The notes under the pieces: model-generated | Database searches by the model: none | Seen by the model: only the letters and a program-made list of their open reading frames with translations | What the model was told of the DNA's origin: nothing | NCBI GenBank assembly: GCA_963766005.1 | Contig: CAVXYG010000014.1 | Span: 186,001-250,000, forward strand | Direction of reading: 5' to 3' | DNA length: 64,000 nt | DNA from: CAVXYG01 sp963766005 | GTDB lineage: Bacteria; Actinomycetota; Actinomycetes; S36-B12; GCA-2699445 | Shown here: piece by piece, positions 1 to 8,233 of the stretch | Layout: every line of letters begins with the position of its first letter | Position numbering within the stretch: position 1 is the stretch's first letter | Position numbers and translations under genes: made by a program

Positions 1-749
1 CTGCCGAGCGACCGATCTTGGACGCTGAGCACGTCCATGGCCTCGATCACGAAGTCGCGCGGCACCAGCGAGATGCGGACCGAGGGGTCGACGTCGGGCA
101 GGAAGGCCGCGCCCGGCAGCCGCTGCATGTAGGTCGCCACGAAGTAGGGCCCGTCGTACTTCTGCGTCTCGCCGGTGCGGGAGTCGCCGACCACGATGCC
201 CGGCCGGTAGATCGTCGCGGGCAGGCCCCCGGCCATCGCCGCTCGAACCAGGACTTCGGCTTCGTACTTGGTGGTCTCGTAGTGGTTCTGGTGCTGCTGG
301 CCCTCGACGAGCATGTCCTCGGTGAACCTGCCGTCGTAGCGGCCGCTGACGTAGCACGTGCTCACGTACTGCAGGCGCCGCAGGCCGGGCAGGGATGCGC
401 AGAAGGCGATGATGTTCGCCGTGCCGTCGACGTTGACCCGCCGCGCGGTCTCCTCCGGCACCGCCAGGTCGTAGACCGCGGCGAGGTGCCATACCTCGGC
501 GACGGCGTCGACGTCGACGGAATCCGGCAGCCCCAGGCCGGCCGCAGTGATGTCGCCCTCGATCAGATCGACCCTGCCGGTGGCCTCCGGCTGCTCCTGC
601 TCGACGGCGCGCAACCGCTCCTGGGCGGTGGCCATGTGGTGTTCCTGGATCAGGCAGATCGCGCGTGCTCCTTCGCGCCGCGCCAGGATTCGGGGCAGGA
701 GCGCCGATCCAAGGAAGCCGGGAAAGCCGGTCATGAGGATGTCGTGCAT
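1..749 (-). CDS. SDR-type NAD(P)-dependent oxidoreductase / thioester-reductase-like, partial
   Basis: This is the N-terminal 249 residues of an extended short-chain dehydrogenase; the C-terminus lies beyond the left edge of the window. The protein opens MHDILMTGFPGFLGSAL, a Rossmann GxxGxxG nucleotide-binding motif, and has a Tyr-x3-Lys pair (YETTK) at about residue 175, the catalytic dyad of the family. The segment following the motif (LHLAAVYDL-type core, here WHLAAVYDL) fits the NAD_binding_4 (male sterility/thioester reductase) branch. Family membership is clear, but substrate and pathway cannot be read from the sequence. ATG at 749 was chosen; an internal ATG at 734 directly before the nucleotide-binding loop would be too short. 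It is transcribed away from an octamer repeat tract. Confidence 0.8.
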   Translation of the reverse strand, partial: MHDILMTGFPGFLGSALLPRILARREGARAICLIQEHHMATAQERLRAVEQEQPEATGRVDLIEGDITAAGLGLPDSVDVDAVAEVWHLAAVYDLAVPEETARRVNVDGTANIIAFCASLPGLRRLQYVSTCYVSGRYDGRFTEDMLVEGQQHQNHYETTKYEAEVLVRAAMAGGLPATIYRPGIVVGDSRTGETQKYDGPYFVATYMQRLPGAAFLPDVDPSVRISLVPRDFVIEAMDVLSVQDRSLG

Positions 750-768
750 CGGCCGTCCGATCGCTCGG

Positions 769-824
769 GTGCTGCGGTGCTGCGGTGCTGCGGTGCTGCG
801 GTGCTGCGGTGCTGCGGTGCTGCG
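769..824. repeat. Octamer tandem repeat GTGCTGCG, 7 copies
   Basis: Seven perfect, uninterrupted copies of the 8-bp unit GTGCTGCG lie in the 165-bp gap between the divergent SDR gene (start 749) and DUF1801 gene (start 915). The tract starts 20 bases upstream of the SDR start, so it lies in that gene's promoter or leader. Perfect short-unit arrays are prone to slipped-strand copy-number change; whether this one varies is not shown. Confidence 0.95.
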
Positions 825-914
825 GGTGCTCGTCCGCCCATCGTTGCCCATCGGGACTTGCGAGACCACCGCTGAGCAGTCGATCCGCAGCCGCGACGGC
901 GTACGGTCGCGGTT

Positions 915-1337
915 GTGCGAGTGGAAGCCGACAGTATCGAGGACCTCATCGCCCGGTCGCCCCGTCCGGACGACATGCTGGCGATCGACGAGTTCATCTC
1001 CGGTGTGGTGCCCGAACTGCCGCGACGGCTGTTCACCGGACCGAGTATCACGATGATCGGCTACGGCGAACTCGTCTGGCAGACCATGTCGTCCGCCAGC
1101 TTGTGGCCGGTCATCGCGGTCGCGCCGCAAGCGCACCAGATCAGCGTCTACGTGGCCGCCGAACGCGACTCAGTGCCGCTGGTCAGCGCATTCGGCGATC
1201 GGCTGGGGAAAGGCAACGGCAAGACCTGTCTGCGGTTTCGGAGGTTCTCGTCGTTGGATCTCGAGGCGGTTCGGGACCTCCTGCGCCAGGCCGTGGCGGC
1301 GTCGCAGGAGCAGCAGAGGAGTGACGGGCGGAGCTGA
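915..1337 (+). CDS. DUF1801 domain-containing protein
   Basis: A 140-residue protein of the DUF1801 (YdhG-like) family, small single-domain proteins of unclear biochemical role. The family pattern is seen in the N-terminal helix (PRPDDMLAIDEFISG), the central VWQ/SVYV strands and the late GKGNGKTCLRFRR segment, which corresponds to the conserved G-K-x-C-I-R-F block. The GTG start is supported by a TACGGT -10 box at 902-907, seven bases before the start, the spacing expected for a leaderless transcript. The gene is divergent from the SDR gene and followed by pncA in the same direction, which has its own -10 box. Confidence 0.8.
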   Translation: MRVEADSIEDLIARSPRPDDMLAIDEFISGVVPELPRRLFTGPSITMIGYGELVWQTMSSASLWPVIAVAPQAHQISVYVAAERDSVPLVSAFGDRLGKGNGKTCLRFRRFSSLDLEAVRDLLRQAVAASQEQQRSDGRS

Positions 1338-1469
1338 GCGCACCCGGCGGCTCAGTCGGAGCGCCCACCGGCGACCGCGGAGTCGAGGCGCCGACGCGCA
1401 GCGGGCAATCCGCATGCACGGCCTCGGTGGCCCCGGGCGTCTGCCTCGGGTCTGGGCTACCGTGCAAGC

Positions 1470-2060
1470 GTGATCGAGCAGAGGATCGTCCCCACCGACG
1501 GCGACGCGTTGATTCTGGTCGACGTGCAGCACGACTTCCTGCCGGGCGGGAGCCTCGGAGTCGCCGACGGCGACCTCATCATCGCGCCGTTGAACCGGCT
1601 TATCGCGGACTTCGTCGCCAAGGATCTGCCGGTCGTGGCCACCCGCGACTGGCACCCGGCCGACCACATCTCCTTCTCCGCACAGGGCGGCCCGTGGCCG
1701 CCGCACTGCGTCCAGCAATCGCCGGGCGCGCAGTTCGACCCCGGACTGCGGATCCCACCGGACGCGATGATCATCTCCAAGGCCACCTCCCCGGAGGTCG
1801 ACGCGTACTCGGGGTTCCAGGGCACCGACCTCGATGAGCGGCTGCAGTCCCTGGACGTGTCCCGCGTCTTCGTCGGCGGGCTGGCGACCGATTACTGCGT
1901 GCTGCAGACGGTCCTGGATGCCAGGAGACTGGGCTATGACGTGATCCTGCTCGCGGACGCGGTGCGCGCCGTCAATGTCGATCCCGGCGATGAGGCCAGA
2001 GCGTTGGCGGCTATGGACCACGCCGGGGCCGTGACGGTCAGGTCCACGTCCATCGACTGA
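1470..2060 (+). CDS. pncA: Nicotinamidase (isochorismatase family)
   Basis: Converts nicotinamide to nicotinic acid and ammonia in NAD salvage; cytosolic. All key positions of the family are visible: catalytic Asp18 in LVDVQHDF, the metal-binding segment DWHPADHISF, the catalytic Lys in IISKATS at about residue 110 and the nucleophilic Cys in GLATDYCV at about residue 152. The length of 196 residues is normal for bacterial PncA. The GTG start follows a TACCGT -10 box (1458-1463) by six bases, fitting leaderless expression. The same reaction activates pyrazinamide in mycobacteria, but nothing here bears on drug response. Confidence 0.93.
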   Translation: MIEQRIVPTDGDALILVDVQHDFLPGGSLGVADGDLIIAPLNRLIADFVAKDLPVVATRDWHPADHISFSAQGGPWPPHCVQQSPGAQFDPGLRIPPDAMIISKATSPEVDAYSGFQGTDLDERLQSLDVSRVFVGGLATDYCVLQTVLDARRLGYDVILLADAVRAVNVDPGDEARALAAMDHAGAVTVRSTSID

Positions 2061-2267
2061 TGCTGGCCGACCGGGAGGCCTGCGCCGAGTTGACGGTCGA
2101 TCCCGCCGGGTGCCGCAGCCATGGCGAGGAAGGGCAGTCGTGGCCGCCGTTCGGGGTCTCTGCCCTCGCACGGCGCAGGGCGGCCAGGCGGAGTCTGCTC
2201 CGTCCGTCGTGGACGGCCGATCCGCTGCCTGCTGCCCGGCCCGAGCAGGCCGACCTGCGCCGGACGC

Positions 2268-3612
2268 CTACGTCAACTCGTCCCCGAGCTCCACCTGGAA
2301 GAAGGTGTCGAGCAGCGGGCTGAACTCGTGCTGGTACTCCTGCTCGCCCTCGTACCGCAGGACCGCTGCCGGACCGGGCATCAGGAGCCGGCTGCTGGAG
2401 ACCTTCACCGGGGTGCCGTACAGGTTGTCGTAGATCCCGTCGGGTAGGTCCACCGTCGCCTCCCCGACGCCGTAGACGTCGAAGACGCCGAGCAGGCCCT
2501 CCTCGCCTGCGTGCCAGGCCAGCTGCACGACCGGAGCGCTGGCCACCACCCACCAGTTGCCGCGCCGCGCCGCCGAGACCCTCGTCAGCTGCCGGAAGAA
2601 GTCGGTGAGCGGGTAGTCCCCCCACGCGATGGGATCCCGTTCGAAGAGCTCCGGCCACTTCGCCGCGCCCGACTCCTGGCCGGCGTACAGCATGAACGGC
2701 CCGGGCAGGAACGCCGTGAGCGCGGTCCAGGCCAGGGCGGCGCCGGGATCCAGCGCGAACCGCATGATCCGGTAGTTGTCGTGGTTCTCCACGTAGCGCA
2801 GCTTCACCGCGTGGTCCGGCAGGGTCGCGCGCTGCCAGCGCACCATCTCCAGGAACCGCTCGACCCCGACGTCGCCGCGCACGGCGGTCTGCCAGATCGG
2901 CCACAGGTCGTACTGGTAGGCCATGTCGAACGCACCGAACATCTCGCTGTCGGAGTCGGTGGGCAGGCCGTGCTCCCGCCGGTGCCGTCACCCAGCTGGG
3001 GTGCGGCGACTCCGACAGCCACCACACGTCCGGCATCTGGTCGGCGATGGCGGCGCGCGCCCGCAGCCAGAACGTCTGCGGGACCAGCGAGGCCACGTCG
3101 CAGCGGAACCCGCGAACACCGCGCCCGACCCAGATCCGCAGCGTCTCGATGAGGTAGTCGGCCAGACCCGGCGCGCTGTGGTCGAGGTCGATGATGTCGG
3201 TCCAGGCCGGCACGCTGCTGACCGGATTGCCGTCGGCGTCCTGGTGGAAGAACTCCGGATGCTGCGCGACCAGCACCGAGTCCCGCGCGGTGTGGTTGAA
3301 CACCACGTCGACCATCACCCGCAGCCCGTTCGCCTCGGCCGCGGCGATCAGAGCGGCGAAGTCCTCCTCGGAGCCCAGCGCCGGGTCGATGGCGCGGTAG
3401 TCGCGGATGGCGTAGGGGCTGCCCAGCGATCCCTTGCGGTCCACCTCGCCGATGGGCGAGATCGGCATCAGGTAGAGCACGGTCGCGCCGAGCGCGGCGA
3501 TCCGCGGAACGTCGGCGGTCACCCCGGCGAGCGTGCCCTCGGGCGTGTGCTGCCGGACGAAGCACTGGTAGATGACGGCGCTGCGGCATTCGGGCGGGGT
3601 GTCCAGGGCCAT
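2268..3612 (-). pseudogene. GH13 alpha-amylase-family hydrolase, interrupted by one frameshift
   Basis: A GH13 (alpha-amylase superfamily) enzyme of about 447 residues if one extra base is ignored. The N-terminal part carries VMVDVVFNHT (region I), GFRCDVAS (nucleophile Asp) and WWLSESPH (acid/base Glu); the C-terminal part, in another frame, carries VENHDNYR (third catalytic Asp) and continues to a normal stop. The frame changes near 2985, where the reading SWVTAPAG must become SWVT-HRREHGLPT, consistent with one inserted base. All catalytic residues survive, so either the base is a sequence error or the gene died recently. The ATG start lies six bases after a CAGACT -10 box, divergent from the M13 peptidase gene. 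Substrate cannot be told. Confidence 0.82.
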
Positions 3613-3664
3613 GACAGGAGTCTGGCAAGCAGACGGTCGCGATGCCGGACGCAACCCCCGCGCT

Positions 3665-3670
3665 TACAGT
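3665..3670 (+). promoter_or_regulatory. -10 box of the M13 peptidase gene (leaderless)
   Basis: TACAGT ends seven bases before the GTG at 3678. This spacing places the transcription start at or next to the start codon and supports GTG 3678 over the upstream ATG at 3642, which would lie before the promoter. The opposing GH13 gene has its own box (CAGACT, 3624-3619 on the minus strand), so two promoters share a 65-bp gap. Confidence 0.55.
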
Positions 3671-3677
3671 GGGGCGG

Positions 3678-5648
3678 GTGACGACTGAGACGACTTCCCT
3701 GGCAGCTGGTATCGACACCACGGGTCGCGACCCGTCGGTGCGGCCCCAGGACGACTTCTACCGCGCCTGGAACGGCGCCTGGTTGGACGACTTCGCCATC
3801 CCGCAGGACAAGGCGGAGTACGCGTCCTTCACCAAGCTGCACGACGAGGCGCAGGAGCAGCTGAAGGCGATCATCGCCGACCTCGCCGCCGACAAGCCCC
3901 CCGTGGAGACCCCTGCGGGCAAGATCGCCACGATGTACGCCGACTTCCTCGACGAGGATGCCCGCAACGCCGCGGGCACCGCTCCCATCGAGCCGCTGCT
4001 GGCCCGCGTGGCCGCCGTCGCCGACGCCGACGGACTGGCGCGCCTCTTCGGGGAGTTCGACCGGGACGGCGTGGGCGCGCCGCTCGGCGTGTTCGTGCAC
4101 CAGGACAACATGGACTCCACGCGCTACCTGCTCGACGTACGGCAATCGGGATTCGGCCTGCCGGACCGCGACTACTACCTCGACGAGCGGTTCGCGGAGA
4201 CGCTGACCGGGTACCGCGAGCACCTGGTCCGGATGTGGACGCTCGCCGGGCTGCCCGGAGATGCCGCCGATGCCGCGGACCGGATCGTGGCGCTGGAGTC
4301 GCGGATCGCCGAGCTGCACTGGGACAAGGTCAGGAACCGCGACCCGCAGGCCACCTACAACCTCATGGCAGTGGCCGATGTCGAGGCCGCGGCCCCCGGC
4401 CTGGACTTCTCGGCCTTCCTCGCCGGTGCCGGGGCGCTGGTACGGGTGTCGGAGGTGAACGTCGGGCAGCCCGACTACGTCGCCAACCTGGCCGGCCTGC
4501 TCGCTGCAGTGCCGCTGGCCGATTGGCAGGACTACCTGCGCCTGCACATCGTGACCGGGTTCGCCGCGCTCCTGTCCCGCGACCTGGACAAGGCCAACTT
4601 CGCCTTCTACGGGACCACGCTGCGCGGTGTGCCCGAGCAGCGGCCGATGTGGAAGCGCGGCGTGGACCTGGTGCAGGGCGCGATGGCCGAGGCGCTGGGC
4701 CAGGAGTACGTCGCCCGTCACTTCCCGCCGGAGAACAAGGCGCGGATGCTGGAACTGGTGGACCACCTGCTGGCCGCCTACTCCGACTCGATCGACGGTC
4801 TGGACTGGATGACCGAGGCCACGAAGGCCGAGGCCCACGCCAAGCTCGCGACGTTCCGCCCGAAGATCGGATATCCGGACAAGTGGCGCGACTACGCCGG
4901 ACTGCGGATCGTGCCCGGCGACGTCGTCGGCAACGCGATCCGTTCGGCGCAGTTCGAGCACGACCGGGAGATCGCCAAGCTCGGCGGCCCGATCGATCGC
5001 GACGAGTGGTTCATGCCGCCGCAGATGGTCAACGCCTACTACAACCCCGAGATGAACGAGATCGTCTTCCCCGCGGCGATCCTGCAGCCGCCCTTCTTCG
5101 ACATGGGCGCCGACGACGCGGTGAACTACGGCGCGATCGGGGCCGTGATCGGCCATGAGATCAGCCACGGCTTCGACGACAAGGGCTCGCAGTACGACGG
5201 CGAGGGCAACCTGCGCAACTGGTGGACCGACGACGATCATGCGGCCTTCGAGGCGAAGACGCAGGCGCTGGTGGACCAGTACGCGTCCTACGAGCCGGTG
5301 GCCGGCCACCGGCTCAACGGCGAGCTCACCCTGGGCGAGAACATCGCCGACGTCTCCGGCCTGGCGGTGGCCTACCGCGCCTACCTGCACTCGTTGCGGG
5401 GGCTGCCGGCCCCGGTCATCGACGGGCTGACCGGGGCGCAGCGCTTCTTCGCCGGCTACGCGCAGGTCTGGCGGGCCAAGACCCGTCCCGAGGAGACCAT
5501 CCGCCGGGTGGCCGTCGACCCGCACTCGCCGCCGGAGTTCCGGGTGCTCGGCGTGCTCGTCAACAGCGACGAGTTCGCCGCAGCCTTCCAGGTGCAGCCC
5601 GGCGACGGCATGTGGCGCGATCCGAGCGATCGCGTGCGGATCTGGTAG
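3678..5648 (+). CDS. M13 family zinc metallopeptidase (neprilysin/PepO type)
   Basis: An endopeptidase of the M13 family, about 656 residues, normal for the family. The zinc site is complete: HEISHGFDD at about residues 492-500 (HExxH) and the third ligand Glu in GENIADVSG at about residue 553. Other hallmarks are NAYYNPEMNEIVFPA (substrate-binding Asn-Ala-x-Tyr) and the C-terminal GDGMWRDPSDRVRIW, equivalent to the usual CxxW end. No signal peptide is visible at the chosen start, as in mycobacterial Zmp1, which is exported without one. GTG 3678 was preferred because of the -10 box just upstream. Physiological substrate unknown. Confidence 0.92.
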   Translation: MTTETTSLAAGIDTTGRDPSVRPQDDFYRAWNGAWLDDFAIPQDKAEYASFTKLHDEAQEQLKAIIADLAADKPPVETPAGKIATMYADFLDEDARNAAGTAPIEPLLARVAAVADADGLARLFGEFDRDGVGAPLGVFVHQDNMDSTRYLLDVRQSGFGLPDRDYYLDERFAETLTGYREHLVRMWTLAGLPGDAADAADRIVALESRIAELHWDKVRNRDPQATYNLMAVADVEAAAPGLDFSAFLAGAGALVRVSEVNVGQPDYVANLAGLLAAVPLADWQDYLRLHIVTGFAALLSRDLDKANFAFYGTTLRGVPEQRPMWKRGVDLVQGAMAEALGQEYVARHFPPENKARMLELVDHLLAAYSDSIDGLDWMTEATKAEAHAKLATFRPKIGYPDKWRDYAGLRIVPGDVVGNAIRSAQFEHDREIAKLGGPIDRDEWFMPPQMVNAYYNPEMNEIVFPAAILQPPFFDMGADDAVNYGAIGAVIGHEISHGFDDKGSQYDGEGNLRNWWTDDDHAAFEAKTQALVDQYASYEPVAGHRLNGELTLGENIADVSGLAVAYRAYLHSLRGLPAPVIDGLTGAQRFFAGYAQVWRAKTRPEETIRRVAVDPHSPPEFRVLGVLVNSDEFAAAFQVQPGDGMWRDPSDRVRIW

Positions 5649-5666
5649 GAGCGAGCGGCGCGGCGC

Positions 5667-6269
5667 CTACCCCCGGGACCGGAACCCGTCGAGGACCCGG
5701 TCGACGATGGCGGGCGCATCGGTGGGCGCCGGGAGCGGCTCGCCCATCACCAGTCGCAGCATGAGCCGACCCGGGAGCAGCTCCCACAGCAGCTCGCGAT
5801 CGACGTCGGCGGGCACCTCGCCGCGCGCCACCGCCCGATCCACCATGACGTCGGCGGCCGCCCTGCTGGCTTGCAGCGACGCCCGGAAGAGCGCGGCGAA
5901 CCGCCCGTCCCGGGTCGCCTCGTGCACCAGGTAGCGGATCAGCGCCGACCCGGCGTCGGAGGAGGCGAAGGCCAGCTCGGCGGCGTAGACCGACGCCATG
6001 TCGGTGCGCAGGCGGCCGGTGTCGGGGACGGGGATCTCCTGCAGCATGGTCTGTTCCAGGGCATCGAGCACCAGTGCTTGCTTGTCCTGCCAGTGCCGGT
6101 AGACCGTTGCCTTGCCGACCCCGGCGGCGGCCGCCGCCTCGGCGACCGACCAGCCCGCGGCGCCCCGCTGACCGAGCAGGGCCACCGCGGCCTGCAGGAT
6201 GCGCCGATGCGCGTCGGGATCCAGGGGACGCCCCGGACCCCGACGCGCGTCGTCATCGGCACCGGTCAC
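5667..6269 (-). CDS. TetR/AcrR family transcriptional regulator
   Basis: A 200-residue TetR-type repressor. Residues 15-65 form the helix-turn-helix (RRILQAAVALLGQRG ... VGKATVYRHWQDK), followed by an all-helical ligand-binding/dimerisation domain with the C-terminal TetR_C fold. The GTG start overlaps the stop of the upstream MFS transporter by four bases (GTGA), so regulator and pump form one operon. The likely operator is the 26-bp inverted repeat just before the transporter start (7887-7912), which would make the operon self-repressed and induced by a pump substrate. Ligand unknown. Confidence 0.9.
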   Translation of the reverse strand: MTGADDDARRGPGRPLDPDAHRRILQAAVALLGQRGAAGWSVAEAAAAAGVGKATVYRHWQDKQALVLDALEQTMLQEIPVPDTGRLRTDMASVYAAELAFASSDAGSALIRYLVHEATRDGRFAALFRASLQASRAAADVMVDRAVARGEVPADVDRELLWELLPGRLMLRLVMGEPLPAPTDAPAIVDRVLDGFRSRG

Positions 6270-7861
6270 GGGCGAACCTCGGCGGCCTGCAGCTGCTCCA
6301 GCTCCTCGTCCAGGTCTGGTGCATCCACATCGCGACCGTAGCTGGGCATGAAGACGGCGACCACGACGATGCCGAGCACGATGGCCCCCAGACCGAACAG
6401 CGTGGTGGTCGTCATCGCGTCGATGAAGGCCTCGCTGGCCGTGGCGACCAGCGCTCCGGCCTGCTCCGGCGGCAGCGTGGCGGCCACGTCGAAGGCGCCC
6501 TGCACGTTGTCCCCGGCCGCCGCCGCAGCGTCCGCCGGCAGGTCGCCGGCGGCGTCCGCCATGGCCGCGGAGTAGGCCGAGGCCAGCAGCGAGCCGAGCA
6601 CCGCCACGCCGAAGGCGCCGCCGACCTGGCGCACGGCATCGTTGACGGCGGCGCCGAGGCCCGCCTTGGCCCGCGGGACGGCCGCCATGATGGCCTCCGT
6701 CGCCGGGCCCATCGCGAAGGCGATGCCGAGGGCCATGAGCAGCATCTGGATCGGGATCTGCGGCCAGTAGTCGGTCTCGGTCGTGGTGGAGGCGATGACC
6801 GCGAACGCGGCCGCCAGGAAACCGAGCCCGAGGACGGTCGGCCACTTCTCGCCGGTGCGCTTCGCCATCGCCATCGCCAACGGCGATCCGATCACCAGGC
6901 CGAACGCGATCGGCAGCATCCGGACGCCGGCTTCCAGGGCCGAGAACCCGAGGATCGCCTGCAGGTAGATCGCCAGGAAGAACACCGTGCCGAACAGGGA
7001 GAAGAAGACCAGGGTGATGGCGCCGGCCGGGACGCTGAAGCGGCGGTCGCGGAACAGTCGCAGGTCGAGCATCGGCTCATCGACGCGCAGCTCCCACAGG
7101 ATGAACGCGGCCATGGCGGTCGCGCCGAGGCCGAACGCGCCCAGCGCCTCCGCCGAGGCCCAGCCCTTCACCGGGCCCTCGATGATGGCGAACACCAGCG
7201 AGCTCAGGGCGACGACCGACAGCGCCGCCCCGACACCGTCGATGCGCCCGGCCTCGGCGTCCTTGCTCTCCACCAGCAGGATCGACGCCAGGCCCAGGGT
7301 GAGCAGGACCACGGGGACGTTGATGAGGAACACCGAGCCCCACGAGAAGTGCTCCAGCAGCCATCCGCCCAGCGTCGGGCCGATCGCGATGCCGAGGCCC
7401 GAGACCGCGGCCCAGATCCCGATGGCGGTCTTGCGTTCCGCCGGGTCGATGAAGGTGTTGGTCAGGATGCTGAGCGTCGCCGGCATCATCAGCGCCGCGC
7501 CGACCCCCATGAGGGCGCGGGCGGCGGTCAACGAGGCGGCGTCCCCGGACAGGGCGCCCCAGAGCGAGGCGACCCCGAAGATCACCAGGCCGATGAAGAG
7601 CGCCCGACGGCGGCCGTACTTGTCGCCCCAGACGCCGGCCACCAGGATCAGGCCGGCGAAGACCAGGGTGTAGGCGTCGACGATCCACTGCAGCGAGGCG
7701 TTGCTGGCGTCGAGGTCGCGCTGCAGGGTGGGCAGGGCCACGTTGAGGATGGTGTTGTCCAGGCCGATGACCAGCAGCGCCAGCGACAGCACGCCGAGGA
7801 TGAGCCATCGCCTGCGGTGCACCTCGGGGGTGACCGATTGGGCGAGTGCGGGAGCGTTCAC
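6266..7861 (-). CDS. MFS multidrug efflux transporter, DHA2 (EmrB/QacA) type
   Basis: A proton-driven exporter of about 531 residues with 14 predicted membrane helices, typical of the DHA2 family. It shows the motif-A region WGDKYGRRRALFIG between helices 2 and 3 and the antiporter-type helix LMGVGAALMMPATLS. An ATG at 7939 keeps the frame open, but then the perfect-looking operator would lie inside the gene; GTG 7861 is preferred because GGAGAA sits six bases before it. It overlaps the TetR gene by four bases. Substrate is likely a hydrophobic or cationic drug, an inference from the family only. Confidence 0.9.
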   Translation of the reverse strand: MNAPALAQSVTPEVHRRRWLILGVLSLALLVIGLDNTILNVALPTLQRDLDASNASLQWIVDAYTLVFAGLILVAGVWGDKYGRRRALFIGLVIFGVASLWGALSGDAASLTAARALMGVGAALMMPATLSILTNTFIDPAERKTAIGIWAAVSGLGIAIGPTLGGWLLEHFSWGSVFLINVPVVLLTLGLASILLVESKDAEAGRIDGVGAALSVVALSSLVFAIIEGPVKGWASAEALGAFGLGATAMAAFILWELRVDEPMLDLRLFRDRRFSVPAGAITLVFFSLFGTVFFLAIYLQAILGFSALEAGVRMLPIAFGLVIGSPLAMAMAKRTGEKWPTVLGLGFLAAAFAVIASTTTETDYWPQIPIQMLLMALGIAFAMGPATEAIMAAVPRAKAGLGAAVNDAVRQVGGAFGVAVLGSLLASAYSAAMADAAGDLPADAAAAAGDNVQGAFDVAATLPPEQAGALVATASEAFIDAMTTTTLFGLGAIVLGIVVVAVFMPSYGRDVDAPDLDEELEQLQAAEVRP

Positions 7862-7886
7862 GTCGGGTTCTCCATGGGCAGCGATG

Positions 7887-7912
7887 GTTACGGAACTTTC
7901 GGGTTCAGTAAC
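7887..7912. promoter_or_regulatory. TetR-type operator (10-6-10 inverted repeat)
   Basis: Arms GTTACGGAAC and GTTCAGTAAC form an inverted repeat with one mismatch around a six-base centre (TTTCGG). It lies 26 bases upstream of the transporter GTG, where a repressor would block the promoter. Size and symmetry are typical of TetR-family operators, so the cotranscribed TetR protein is the obvious candidate ligand. Confidence 0.75.
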
Positions 7913-7946
7913 TGTCGTTCCGCAGGCTCCATTCCCCACCTCGGCC

Positions 7947-7963
7947 TGATGTGCGTCACATCA
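7947..7963. promoter_or_regulatory. Perfect 17-bp palindrome TGATGTG-CGT-CACATCA
   Basis: Seven-base arms are perfectly symmetrical around CGT. It lies between the TetR/MFS operon and pgm, about 85 bases upstream of the transporter start, and differs in sequence from the TetR-type operator nearby. It could be the site of a second regulator. The rest of the gap up to pgm (8234) shows no gene. Confidence 0.5.
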
Positions 7964-8233
7964 CAGGAGGGGGCGGGGGCGGTCCGTTGCTGGGGGACGG
8001 TGCGGATGAGGTTCGGCGTCCGCCCTCGCCGGGGGGCTTCAGGTCCCGCACGCGGCGCGCCAGTTGCGCTCGCCCGCCCGGAGCCAGCGAGACGCGGGCC
8101 CGTTCGGGCCGCACGACACGACGGCGGTGCACCAGCGGCGCCAACCTCCCGGCAGCGCCGTCGCCGGGTTCCCGCGCCCAATCGACCGGCTCTGCAGTTG
8201 CTCCGCTCGCATCGGAAGCGACAGGATCGGGCC

